A stretch of DNA of 64,000 nucleotides from Codonopsis lanceolata (lineage: Eukaryota; Streptophyta; Magnoliopsida; Asterales; Campanulaceae): positions 66,375,501 through 66,439,500 of the forward strand of contig CM028377.1 of NCBI GenBank assembly GCA_013146195.2, read 5' to 3'. The number at the start of each line of letters is the position of its first letter. The first letter of the stretch is position 1. The notes beneath the pieces are model-generated. The model made no database searches. It was given only the letters and a program-made list of their open reading frames with translations, and was not told where the DNA came from. The position numbers were made by a program, and so were the translations under genes. This document shows, piece by piece, positions 1 to 11,269 of this stretch.

Positions 1-488
1 TTCTTCTCTCCCTTTTTTTTATTGCATGTTTTGCATATATTTTTTTCTGCTTTACATTTTTTTCTTTTGCATGCTTTACATTTCTTTTTATTTTGCATGC
101 TTACATTTGTCGCTGATATTTTTGGCTTTTCTGCTCATTTGGCGGCTGATCTGCTGGGGTTATGAGCTTTCTCTTGCTTTTGGATATATGGTCGTCAAAT
201 TTTGTTAACAAAGTTAACTTTGTTAACTTTCGTTAAGCTTCAGGGGCCATTTTGCAGCTTTGAAAATTTGAGGATTTAAGTGCCGAACCTTCAAACTTTG
301 GAGGGGGGAAAGGAAAAATTCCCTTTTATCCACCCATTATAGGACGGGAAGCAGGGAGCAGAAGCTTCAGCTTCTTCTTTTTTCTTCATTTCTTCCTCTG
401 CGATTTTTCTTATGCTCTGCTTATTTCTTTTCGATTTTCTCTTCTTTTCTCGATTTTCTTTCGCCAATTTGCATGTTTTTCTTAGCAG
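1..488. other. AT-rich upstream region of the antisense PMD gene
   Basis: No coding potential was recognised. The stretch is T-rich with several TTGCATG-like words, a short inverted repeat built on GTTAAC at 204-235 and a TATA-like CATTATAGG near 334. It probably holds the 5' flank or promoter of the plus-strand gene that starts at 489. If the gypsy element is complete, its 3' LTR should lie further left, outside the window: no copy of the terminal GGTGTCTACA seen at 19121-19130 occurs here. Confidence 0.4.
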
Positions 489-3394
489 ATGGCTTCTTCT
501 TCGCGATCACGGAAGGGCAAAGCTCCGATGCATCCAGATTCAAGCGAAAGGAGGAAGGAACTCCCTCCTTTGATCCGGAATTACGTCAGATATCGCTACT
601 TCAAGGATGATTGGAGTAATCTTCATCCTGATTGGAATACTCACGTATCAAATCCTGATTGGAACTCCCTCCTTGGATGATTTCTTAAATCTGCTAGATT
701 TTCGTGCTGATTTGGCTTGTTGGAGCATTCCTGGTCATGCTTATAATGTTTATGCATGCAATATATATGCTAGAATGATGCAATCTGACGATTATTCATG
801 AAATTTATGCAATTTATTTTTGCGATGCATAATTTAACTAGTTGACACTATTTGACTCTGCAATGCATGTTTTATATTATTAATGCAATTTGGCTATATG
901 ATGCATGTTTTAGGCTGAAAAATATTTTAATATGATGCATGCCTTTGAAATAGACTTTTTGGAATATGATGCATTTTTTTTTCGAGTGTATTTTCGGATA
1001 TATTTTCGGATGCATGCAAAATATAACAGGAATATTTTATGTGATAAAATTCATTTTTATGAAATGCTTATTCTGCAGAGACATGATAAATGCCATGGAA
1101 ATATTTTTTTTTCAGGATTTGCAACATTTTATTTTTATTTTTGCAAATGCTAAAATACAATTATTTAGATAATAAATGCAAATGATAAATGACTAATGCA
1201 TGCATATATCATTTTATTGGATGCAAATGCAATATAGAAAATTTATGGGATGCTTGCTAATATTATGCATGAGCATTTTTTATTTGCGCAAGAAAATGCA
1301 AAAATGTGTTATATATTCAAATGCAAAACATACATTTTATATTTATTTATTTTTTGCCGAAATGCCAAAATATATTTTGAATGCAAAAAGATGCATTTTT
1401 TTTCCAAAATTTTTGAATGCAATAAAATCTCTTTTTTTTTAATGCAAGAGTGCAATATAGAATTTATTATGCAAACATTTTATGATGATTTGCAAAATGC
1501 AATATATGCAACACGCTTATATTTAATAATGTACAAAGGAAAAAAAATAAAAAGATAATAAACTTATCTTTCCTTTTCCATTTTATTTTTTCAAATGCAC
1601 AAGCCCCTGGTTCTCATTCGTGCCAGTTGTGCGACTTGTGCCAACGTTTCTGACATTTATAGCTTAATGCTTGAGGCAACACATGTTTTAGTTGAGGGCT
1701 CGGGTTTCAACATGTTTTTGCGGGCTTTTGGCCCCTTTCGCAGCTATTTTCGCATCTTCGAGGTTTTGAGGAACTATTGGTGGGATACTACCCACACCTT
1801 TCACTACAGCTGGGGGGAGGCAACCATGACTCCCTGAGATTTTGCTGCGATTACCGGTATTCCTACCAGCATCGGTAGGACTTTGGAGCCCGATTACACC
1901 CTTCATCACCACCATGACGTAGTAGAAGACCTCTTGGGCTTCGAGCCCGGATATAAATCGGCAGATGAGGTCTATATTGGCAGTGTGCAGAAATGGCTCC
2001 TAGATAATGCCAAGAGGGTTCTAGAGGATGACAGCGAGGCCGTAGCTCGTGTTGCCAACTCGTCCACTACCATGAGGGTTTCTATCCTGGCATGCCTGAA
2101 GGATTTTGATCACATTGCCGATTACGACTGGGGGCAGGCAGGCCTGGCCGAGCTGTATGGCTCGATGGATAAAGCCAGCCGTAATGACTCACCGTCCCTT
2201 AATGGATTAGCTCCGGCGTGGGAGGTATTTTTTCTTTTCCTGCCTTTGTTATTTTTTTTCTCTTTTTTTTTCTTTTGCAGCATATTTTTCTTTTTGCTGA
2301 TGATTTTTTTTTTTTTGCAGGTTTGGGCTTTTTCATTTTTTCATTTCACGTCGGGTCGGTTGCATCAGCGTTTTCACGAGCCGCCCTACTTGGCTAAGTT
2401 CGCGAACACGAACAGAGACCGGCCGGACCGAGACAGCAGCTGCTCGAACATAGATTAGGTGCGGGAGCGTATTTCCAGTTCGAGCACGGGTACTGTGCAC
2501 TTCCTTCCCTGGAGGGGCCTGGTGGGCCATTATGCAGTTACTTTGGAGATGAGTCGCTGCTGGATATTGATGGTATCCATTATGGTTGACTCGTTGTATA
2601 TGGGCGAGCGGGTCAACCACCAGCACTCTCCACTTTTGACTCCCCCAATGGTGCCTCCTATGCCTCCCATTTGAGTAGTTGCACCAGACTTTTTGCCAAA
2701 CAGGTATCAGTACCTGTCGAAGTTTCTTATGCCTCTGAGTGACTTCCCACCTATGGCATACGAGGATTTTCTGAGGACTATGCTCCATTCTCCCCCTCAT
2801 ATTCCTGCGGCAGCCAGGTGTGCTTCAGATGCTTCTGCTAGGCTAAGGCCTTCTATTCCATCTCTTCATAAGCATCTGGAGTTCATTGGACTTGATGATG
2901 CTTTCTCCACCTTTCGATATCATTGAGGCGGTAGGATGGTGGAGGAAGTTCTCCCTGATGCTGATATCCCTGAAGAGTGCCGGGTCCCGGAGCAGGCTCG
3001 CTCGGTAGACACATTTCTTTTTACATCTTTTTTTTTTGTTTTTCATTTTATTATTTTTTTCATCATACATATATTTTTAAATTTTTTAGAGACTGATATA
3101 TCCTCTCTTTTTTTGCTGTCTCACTTTTTTTTCCAGGTGAATGTGTCTACATACAAGAAGCTGCTGCGGGGTTTCTTCAGTATCAACAAGCTTTATCAGA
3201 AGCTTGTGGATGAGTTCTCTTGCCGAGGGAATGACGCGGTGCGGCAGACCAGGCGCCGAGATGATGATGATGATGAAGCAGCTGTCGGATCGAGTCGCAC
3301 TCGAGCGAGAGGTCGAGCATATAGGATTGGCGGAGAGGGTCCTCGAGTCATTGGAGGCAATCTTGACAGGAGCCAGTCTTCCCGTGCTCATTAG
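489..3394 (+). pseudogene. Plant mobile domain (PMD, aminotransferase-like) gene, decayed, antisense within gypsy element
   Basis: The core exon (about 1604-2224) has PMD hallmarks: an N-terminal helical part, THTFHYSWGEATMTP, DFAAITGIP and, after an intron at 2225-2320 ending TTTTTTGCAG, the exon opening VWAFSFFHF, which matches the usual PMD VWAYEYF block. A further intron at 3004-3136 ends TTTTTTTTCCAG, and the last exon ends at 3394 with an Asp-rich and basic tail. A first exon from ATG 489 (MASSSRSRKGKAP) is separated by a long ATGCA-rich intron. There is an in-frame TGA at 1836-1838 inside the PMD core, a TAG at 2456-2458 and frame changes between 2530 and 2940, so the gene is broken. 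PMD genes occur both as host genes (MAIN family) and as transposon passengers; here the position inside a Tat element makes it a passenger. Exon borders are my reading of splice consensus. Confidence 0.7.
681..1603 (+). repeat. ATGCA-rich low-complexity intron of the PMD gene
   Basis: This long AT-rich stretch is dense in ATGCA and TGCAAAAT words spaced irregularly, with no convincing codons. It sits between the ATG-bearing exon and the PMD core, and ends in a pyrimidine-rich run followed by AG at 1602-1603, so it is most simply the first intron. The word enrichment is visible by eye. Whether it is a diverged tandem repeat or compositional drift is not resolved. Confidence 0.5.
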
Positions 3395-3910
3395 CTTTTA
3401 GATACCTGCATTTATTAGCCCTTTCTTTCTTTCTTTTTCTTTTTCCTTGTACCAAAATATGTACAGATATTTATTTTGTGCAATATAATTTTATATGATG
3501 TAAGAAAATAAAATGCAGACTCAATAATCATGCACAGAATAAAGCTAGACCGATATCTAGGGGTAATGGCACACTGTAGCTCAGAAACGGATTTTAGAAA
3601 ACTACACCTTCGGGTTCAAGCGGGCTTTTTTGATAATCTGCGGGGAGGAAGAGGCGGCCGCCTCTTCCTATGCTGGATATTTCCCAATTCGCAGAAGGTT
3701 ATTTTCATAGCTTTTGTATTTTCTTTGCAATCAGACAAAGTAGCAGTGGATGGTCGGAACTTATACCGGGATACAAGGCAGTTTGAGGGAGCAGGAGAGA
3801 GGATCCTGGTGCCCCCCATAAGGGATGTGGGCGCGGCGCCAGGAGACTTCCCTGTGCAATCCATGTTCATGCACTGTGCTCAGAAATCGTCTGTTTCTTC
3901 AATTTTTCGG
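3395..3910. other. Spacer between the two antisense genes
   Basis: The left part looks like a 3' UTR of the PMD gene: T-rich, then AAAATAAAATG near 3507-3517 as a possible poly(A) signal. A GC-rich inverted repeat with CGGCCG at its centre (GAGGCGGCCGCCTC, 3649-3662) follows. The right part leads into the TATA box of the next gene. No coding sequence was recognised. Confidence 0.4.
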
Positions 3911-3917
3911 TATAAAT
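3911..3917 (+). promoter_or_regulatory. TATA box of the DUF7745-like gene
   Basis: TATAAAT lies 122 bases upstream of the ATG at 4039. The DNA between is T/C-rich, like a plant 5' UTR. This suggests the antisense gene had its own promoter rather than depending on the retroelement LTR. Confidence 0.5.
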
Positions 3918-4038
3918 GGCGAACGAGGCAGTGCTCAATTTTTCATCAGCCTTCTTGCCTTTTCTTCTGTTTAAGCTTTTGATCTCCCTTCAGTTTCGCC
4001 CTCTTTTATCAGATAGACTTTTTTGCTTTTCTCCAAAA

Positions 4039-5649
4039 ATGGCTGCACCAGCTCATACAACATTGGAAATGGAAATTTATGAAAATGCCTTGGATTTCTG
4101 GGTCCTTTCCCTGCGGTCAGATGAGCGGAACTGGTTTGAGCATATTTATGGGTACAGGTGCCTGCTATCGTGGCGAACCCTTATCATCAACTGGGATATG
4201 CTGAGGGGAGCCTCCAGACTTTGGTCAGCTCAGGACCATCTCTTTAATTTTGACATGAACGAGATATGCCCCACTTTTGAGTAATTCTGCGCTATGGTGG
4301 GGATGAACGCTGCTGGGCCTATTGCCGTGCCTTCTTCACGGAGGCGTCCTTATATGGCAATAAGGGAGCTCTTTGGCACCACTCGCGCTGCTACTCCAGG
4401 TTTTTATAATTGAGTAAATTTTAATCTGACCGTCCTTCCTGGGGCTTTTACGGAGTACAGGGAGGATGACCTTGATTATTTGCGACGCCGTCTGTCGTCT
4501 CTTTTTCTTTGCCTTGCGGGGAGGTATCTGCTGGTGGGCTAGCCTAGATATATTGACGTGCGGGTCGTGGACCTAGTATTGCAGGCTCGGGATCGCTGGA
4601 TGAACATTATTCCGGTGATCTTGGCAGAGACCCTGGCGAGTATGGACGCCTTTGCAACTGGCGATGAGCTATTCCCTTCTGACAACCCTCTTCTGATCCA
4701 TATGTGGTTAGAGAAGCATTTTAATTGGGTGATGGGCCTAGTGCCAGTGGGAGCAAGGTATGACCCGGGGCTCTATGGCTCTCGTGGTCATTATACCTAG
4801 ACCAATTTCTCGGAGTCCGACTGGGTTGAGAATTTCTTGCGTAGAGGCTCCATGGAGATTATATGGGTCGTTAACCACTGGTAGATCCGTCGCTTTCTTC
4901 AGTATACCGGGGTCTATGCCCAGGTCATTTTGCCGGGTATTGAGCAAACCTCCTTTTATCGAGCGGACCGGGTCTTGCGCCAATTTGGCAGGGAGCAGCT
5001 CATCCCTGACCCGAGCCGTCCTGTAGCTATGGAGCTGGAGATAAATAGGGACTTGGGCACCCTTATCAGCAATATATGGCAGCTAGACTTTGACTCGCTG
5101 GAGGTGGCCTACCTCTATTCTGATTACATGCTCCTTTCTCATGAATACTTGTTATGGATTATGGTAGTCGCTGAGGGGCATTCTCGCCTGATTAGGCGAG
5201 CACTGAGGCGGATGCTTGGTCGTCGAATAACCAGTGGTTTGGATGCTCGCCTGATGGAGATAGGCGAGGACATAGAGAGTTCGGGGCTGGTGATCCCTCA
5301 GGCCTTGCAGGAGGATTTTAGGCGGGTACATGGCCTTGGTGCCCAAACGGCTCCAGATCCGAATGAGGCAGGTCCTAGTAATGCACCTCCTCGACTGAGC
5401 AATTCAAGCCAGCGGAATAATCCTTGGGAACCAGATGAGGTTGTCCCTCCCCCTCAAGCTGGTGGATGGGGCACACCCCACAGGAATGATGGTACTGGCC
5501 CGAGCAATATGGCTATCCAGGATAACGGGGACGCCGATGATGAAGATGAGGATACTTCTGGGGGTTCTCACGTTGGTGAGACTAGAGTCTCTTTTGTGCC
5601 TCGCAGGTGGAGTATATGGGCCCGGCTGGGCGGACGCCGCACACATTGA
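4039..5649 (+). pseudogene. DUF7745-like antisense gene of the gypsy element, stop-riddled
   Basis: One reading frame runs from ATG 4039 to the stop at 5647-5649 (about 536 codons) with five internal stops (4282, 4411, 4540, 4798, 4882) and no frameshift. The N-terminus resembles the plant DUF7745 family: a block near residues 50-80 with WDMLRGASRLW followed by FNFDMNEICPTFE matches the family pattern of a hydrophobic stretch before a P-T-[IL]-E-E motif. The C-terminal third is hydrophilic, Pro/Asn/Asp rich, ending with an acidic run (DADDEDEDTSGG). Function in the family is unknown; such proteins are commonly carried by Tat retroelements. It follows the PMD gene in the same orientation and is convergent with pol. 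Family assignment is from memory of motifs, not a search. Confidence 0.6.
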
Positions 5650-6117
5650 TGGACCGCTTCGGGGCTGAGCTGCAAATAAAGGATAGTTGGGGGGGAAACA
5701 AGGGGGTAGAGGTAGCAAGTAATAGTAGATAGAATGTACATGTAATAAATGCATAATCTAAATATCTTAAGCAGTTATTCCTAAGTTGCACCAAATGACC
5801 CGTTTTATATTTTGGTATTTTAATGCGAGTTTTTGTCGTGGTTTTCCTCTTTTTTTGTCAGTCAAGACTCTGCATGTTGAAGACTGGAGGTCGGATGCTG
5901 AGGATTTAGAAAATGCATTCCCTCCCCTTTTTTTCCCGATTCATCATTTTTTTTATACTCTGACTTTTGCCTAGGCTGCCCTTTCGGGTTTTCAACCTAG
6001 CGAGCCCTTATTTCTCCTTTTTTTACTGTTTTTTATGCTCTAATTTTTGCCTAGGCCGCCCTTTCGGGTTTTCAACCTAGCGAGCTGGAGAGGGAAACAA
6101 CTGCCAGATATATCGGC
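5650..6117. repeat. Convergent 3' region with a 48-bp direct repeat
   Basis: Two near-identical copies of about 48 bp (5958-6005 and 6038-6085), each containing TTGCCTAGG and CCCTTTCGGG and ending ACCTAGCGAGC, lie 80 bp apart just downstream of the pol stop. On the minus strand each reads AACCCGAAAGGGCGGCC, a block commonly found directly after the Tat polyprotein. The plus-strand gene's possible poly(A) signal AATAAATG lies near 5744. No coding sequence otherwise. Confidence 0.65.
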
Positions 6118-6470
6118 TCAAGCATAGTACCTTTTGAGCTTGTCGAGGTTGAAGGGCTGAACAAGATCCTCCCCTTCTTGGTTCGTGAGGAGTACTGCAC
6201 CTCTTGACCGGAATTTTTTAACAACATAAGGTCCCATCCAAGGAGATTTCCACTTTCCCCTAGTATCAACATAACTAGGGGGTTTTTCTTGAAGCACGAG
6301 GCCCCCGACTTGGATGTCGCGGCCTTTGACTTTTTTATTGAGGGCTCGGCCTATCCGCCTTTGATATGCTCGGGTGTGCTCTAGGGTCAGCAGCCGACGT
6401 TCGTCGATCAGGGCTAATTCTTCGTATCACCCTTTGACCCAGTCAATTTTTAATATACCGGATTCCATCA
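6118..6470 (-). pseudogene. Gypsy polyprotein, C-terminal end of integrase (part 2, left of Helitron)
   Basis: On the minus strand the frame continues the integrase from 13569. It holds YEELALIDERRL, RALNKKV, the KSPWMGPYVVKK block and the terminal LDKLKRYYA followed by TGA at 6118-6120. These are the standard last blocks of a Tat integrase. There is one in-frame stop shortly after the junction (VKG-stop-YEEL, where the family usually has a charged residue or Q). Codon phase is exactly that of the rest of the polyprotein on the far side of the Helitron. Confidence 0.9.
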
Positions 6471-6807
6471 TCTATATATATATATAATGGCAAAGGTATG
6501 TTATCACATCTATTTAAGACAATATCCCGCCAAAACCCACTTTCCATTTTTTAAACACTTTTGACTAAGACAATTTTGCATTTATTACATTACTTTTGAC
6601 TCAAAGTCCCATTATATCTATTTGAAATCTGAAATAATTCAATTTATAGTTTCAATTGATAACAATGATGTCAAAATCAAAGATTCATTTTTTACTGATT
6701 AGTCAATCTTTTTGCATCCGTATTGATCACTTGCATCTGTACTGATTACCCATTTGAAGAGTCATATGTACTGATCCTTTAGGTTTTCATCTGTACTGAT
6801 TACCCAA

Positions 6808-9800
6808 TTGAAGAGTCATAAAAATCTATTCAACTTTGGGTCAAATATATATATATCAAGTATAGACTCATTTGTAATTCTATTACGCATACAATATACA
6901 ATTGTGAACATTACCCTATTAAAAGATATTCATAAACGCAAAACTGATTGGATGCTGAAGCTTCGTCTTGCGAGGAAATGGACTATTCCTACCAATAATG
7001 AATTGAAGATTCCTCCATCAGTGGAATTGGTTATGGTCAATGCAAAGGTAAATATTCTATAATACAAGTCAATAGTTCTTAGTTAAATTATGATACGAGC
7101 TCTGCATCATCCATCTGCAATATCTATTGTGCTTCCTGCAATATAGGAAAGACAAATATTATTGGTCAATCACATATTTAGATTAGTGAGATTTTTTACT
7201 GCATAAGCTCAATTCCCAATTGCATTAGTTTTATGACTACCTTATATGTATTTAATTTAGTTTCTTTATTTTTGTTTAGTTGAGCAAACTGCACCTTCGT
7301 ATGACAATAAGTTACTGAAATATAAACACCTCAAACATTTTTAATCCTTGCCAAATTTGTGTGTATGTAGATGACAAAAGTTTCTGTGCAACTTATCTAA
7401 AGCATTCATACCCCCAGGCCCTAACCCCTTCTCCCTTTAGTGAATGATTTAGCTAACCTACAACCCAAAAACCGTCCATAAATGGTGCTGCTAAGTGCTA
7501 ATTATGATATTTCGTGCGGAAGACAAAGCACCAATAACTTTTCAAGGGGGAAACAAACATTGCTAAAGAAGGGTTGGTGAAATAACAGGCTAATTCAAGC
7601 TTTACTAACAAAATTGAGACCAAGATATTGTACTGACAAAGCATATAAACCCAAAAATCCAACAGCAAATAAAAACTAAAGTCAACTTTGAGTCCTATGA
7701 AAAATTATAAACGTAAATTATCACTTGGTGTCATAGGATGTGCAAGAAGCGTAACTCGCCCATTTATCCTCAATATCAATTAATAGGATACGAAATCAAT
7801 TCAAAGGTGCAGCTAGAATACCTTCAAGAAGGCTATCACCAGGTAGAAGATGACGTAACAAATTGGTGGTAATTGTTCCAGGATGAATCTGCCCCTTCTT
7901 TCTGTTACATAAACAAAACACGAGATTGTTTTCTTACATGCAATATTTTCTACTTTTTTTTCCAGTTAAATTGAGATCTACGAAAAAACTAAAATGTGCA
8001 GTACGACATCAAAAAGTGCAGGAATATCTACTTTCCATAAGTTCATCATTCACTTACTTTGCAGTTACTTGGATTTAATACCAAGGAAAATACAGAATCT
8101 GTATCAAAACATATACCTTTAAGCATCTTGCAAGCTCATTAGATAATACCAATATTGATCAATTAGATAATCATTATCTCTTGAAATCTTCACCTTCTTG
8201 GTAACCGAGATCTACTGAACTTTCTTCACACACTAATGTACAAAATTAGATTAGTCAAATTATTTAGAACTGCATACTTCATGTATTATTTGTACTTACA
8301 TTTGCATATTTTCTTTCTATTGATGCAGGGCGAACAGATACAAGCATCAATTAACAAGACATTGATTAAGCAATTTGAATCAAAATTGCAAGAGGGAAAA
8401 TTATATTATATTGTAAACGTATCAGTGATTGACAACCGTGGAAATTACAAAATAACTAATGTCAATTACAGACTAATGTTTTTATCAACAACATATGCCA
8501 TAACAGTTGGTGGCAAAAAATTCTTAGCCAACATTTTCAATCTAAATTTTTTTGATGAAATTCAGTCAATTGACGTCGCACAGTCAGGATTAATAGGTAC
8601 ATTTTATAACTCCTTTGAATTAATATATATTTTTGTTTACATAAACTAGTTTTAATTATATTTGTAGATGTTGTTGGTAAAGTTGTAGGAAAAGGATTGC
8701 TCAAATTTAAAACTAATTCAAAATACATTGAAATTGAGCTAGAGGACTATGAGTAAGTCTTTCTCTCTAATGTCTTGCTAAAGATTCTATCTATATTTTA
8801 TTTCAATATTTGATTATATATTTTGACACCATTTTAAGTAATAAGAAGCTCAAGTGTAAGTTGTGGGGAACCTATGCTGATGAGATACTATCACACATTG
8901 AAACCTGAAACAAAGATGGTTTGGTTGTATTGCTACAACTATGCAAGTCAAAATCATTTCAAGGTAACACATAAATTTGAATAAAAAATAATACGACATA
9001 ATATTATGTCATCCTCGTGAAACTAAGTCATTTTAACTATACATGGAAAATCATGTTATCAAATGCCTATTATGCTACAAAGATTTTAGTGGATTCTATA
9101 GTACCTGAAATTGCTGATGTAAAGAGAAGGTAGATGTATTTACTTAAACTTCTTCGATTAAATTTGTATATATAAATACTAACAAACATTTCCTTTTTAT
9201 CATTAGGTTTTTGGAACAATGTGGAAGTTCGTCCCAAATAATTATCCAATTATCCTCCAGCACCACCTGTAGTGGTACAAGTGAGCTCGAAAGTGGAACA
9301 ATTGACTTCGAGTCAATTGATGATTTAATTACATGCTCTCAGGTTATAACTTTTACATACAAAATATTTAAGATATATCTCAAGTAAAATGATGTGTGAC
9401 AAACTGTTTATATCTATATAGGATGGATTTTATTGGGTTGTCGCTCAAATTTCTAAAATTATATTAAACGGAAGTTGGTATTTTGATAGCTGCGGCAGGT
9501 GCATGAAAAAGCTTAGCATCAATGGTAGATATTTCTTTTGTGTTACTTGTGATAAAAAGGTATCAAAACCAACCCCAAGGTACAAGCTAAAGGTCAATGT
9601 CCTAGATGGTAGTGACTGTGCAACATTCTTACTATGGGATTCACCTTGTGAAACATTAACCGGGAAGACCGCTGTGCAATTGACTGAGCATGATAGTAGG
9701 GTGTGAGCAACTTTATACTTGGCAATTTATCTAACTCTTAAATAAAAATGTTATTCATCAATTATCTAATTTTAAATACTTTTGTATTTGTAAATAGCAC

Positions 9801-10430
9801 AAAGCTGAAGATAAAAGAGCAAGTGATCATTGTACAACAAAGGGAAACATTCCTGATGATATTCAATCATTGGTTCGGCGACTTGCAATTTTCAAGGTCA
9901 ATGTAAAACAATATAATATTACGGGGGATGATAACACTTATTCAGTTAGCAAAGTTTGCATCGAGGAAAACCTGATCGAAAAAATACAAGAAAACAAGTT
10001 TAAGTTTGAAAAGAGTAAGTTAATACATTAACTTATAAATCGAACTTATTATAAAATTATATATATGCAAAATAACTTATAAAATTACTAATGACACATT
10101 TTTGAATCAGAGAATTGATGTGTTAACAGCAATTAAGGATGCTGGTTAAGAAGTAATAGAGGTAAGCATACAATTCTAACATATTTCTAACTATTGCTAT
10201 TTTTTTAAATTGATTAATGTATTAACCTTTTATTTCTTACCTTATAGATTGATGACTCCGTAAGTGACAATAACGATATGACTCCTGAATGTGCTTTGCA
10301 AAAGCGACGTTGTCTAATGTCAAGCGAAGACACTGCAACGAGTAAAGACCCAGAGGATGGTGGTTCATCAACAAGAACTCATATGATAAAGATTGACAAG
10401 ACCATCAAAGTTGAAAAGGACGAATGCTGA
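6808..10430 (+). pseudogene. Helitron-encoded RPA70-like single-strand DNA-binding protein
   Basis: A multi-exon gene. Exon 1 ends at 7047 (WMLKLRLARKW..VELVMVNAK then GTAAAT). Exon 2 is 8329-8596 (GEQIQASINKTLIKQFE..), the OB-fold region of plant RPA70 paralogues. Exon 3 is 8668-8752 and exon 4 is 8839-8963, followed by exons near 9030-9130, 9208-9340, 9421-9702, 9799-10014 and 10249-10430. A zinc ribbon (CGRC..CVTC, about 9491-9552) is typical of the RPA70 C-terminal OB fold. The tail is acidic and Ser/Thr rich, ending VEKDEC. Exon 4 has an internal TGA (IET-stop-NKDG), so the copy is probably dead. Plant Helitrons commonly carry such RPA genes; the role (single-strand DNA binding during rolling-circle replication) is inferred from the family. 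Internal exon borders are approximate. Confidence 0.85.
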
Positions 10431-11269
10431 CTTCATCAAAATGGTTGACAAAATATTATAAAGTGTAGAGCCAAATGCTCTTTTGTTCTATTTTAAGCTG
10501 TTGGAAGTGCATTAATATATATTCAACTTCTGGAATAAATTAATTTGTCCAATAATTATTCTATATTCAAATTTTATCAAATCAATATTATTTTCTACTC
10601 TTTATAATACAAATAATTATTAATGTACTTCAAATATTTGTCTTAATAATGTCGAGAAGCTACAACATAAATCTTTGTATTTCCTTCCCAAAACATTTCA
10701 ACATGGGGCTAAAACATTTTTGTAATAGAGAAATCTTTAGGGCGTATAAAACACATAATTTTTTATTGGCTAGAATGAGAGAGCAAAACTTGGGTTTTTG
10801 AGACTTATTTATTTGACAAAATAGGATCAGGATTCGAAGGTTTACTGATGGGCTTATGGAAAAAAAATAAAGTATATAGAGGATGTTGGACCATATGAAC
10901 AGTACCCAAGAAGAGAGTTTTCATCAGAAGGTTACTGGTCCGGATGTTAGAGCTAATTAAGTTTTGTGGTTGTGATTTTATAACATAGAGAGAAGGACCT
11001 TATATCAGAAGTAATGTAATGGATGAAGAAAATTAAGAAATAAAGAGAGATGAAGAAAATAAAGAAATAAGGAGAGATGAAGAAAATTAAGAAATAAGGA
11101 GAGATGAAAGAGGATAAAAATGCAAAATTGAAAATAAAATTGAAATAAGGAGAGATGCAAAATTGAAAATTAAGAAATGTACGGTTGAAGGTTCTACAAA
11201 AAATGTTAGGTATCGTATTATTTAATAAATGTCATGATCCAAGAGTGACATGCTACCAAAAAGGGGTGG
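10431..11269. other. Non-coding spacer inside Helitron where Rep would be expected
   Basis: This AT-rich spacer separates the RPA gene and the helicase. It contains GAGAGATGAAGAAAAT-type near repeats at 11037-11165 (about 3-4 imperfect copies of AAATAAGGAGAGATG). I looked for the HUH Rep signature and the Helitron-like N-terminal domain in all frames and saw neither. Confidence 0.55.

Noticed and set aside
1..488. Gypsy 3' LTR at the window start
   Set aside because: No GGTGTCTACA or other block of the 18745-19130 LTR was found; it must lie to the left of the window or be lost.
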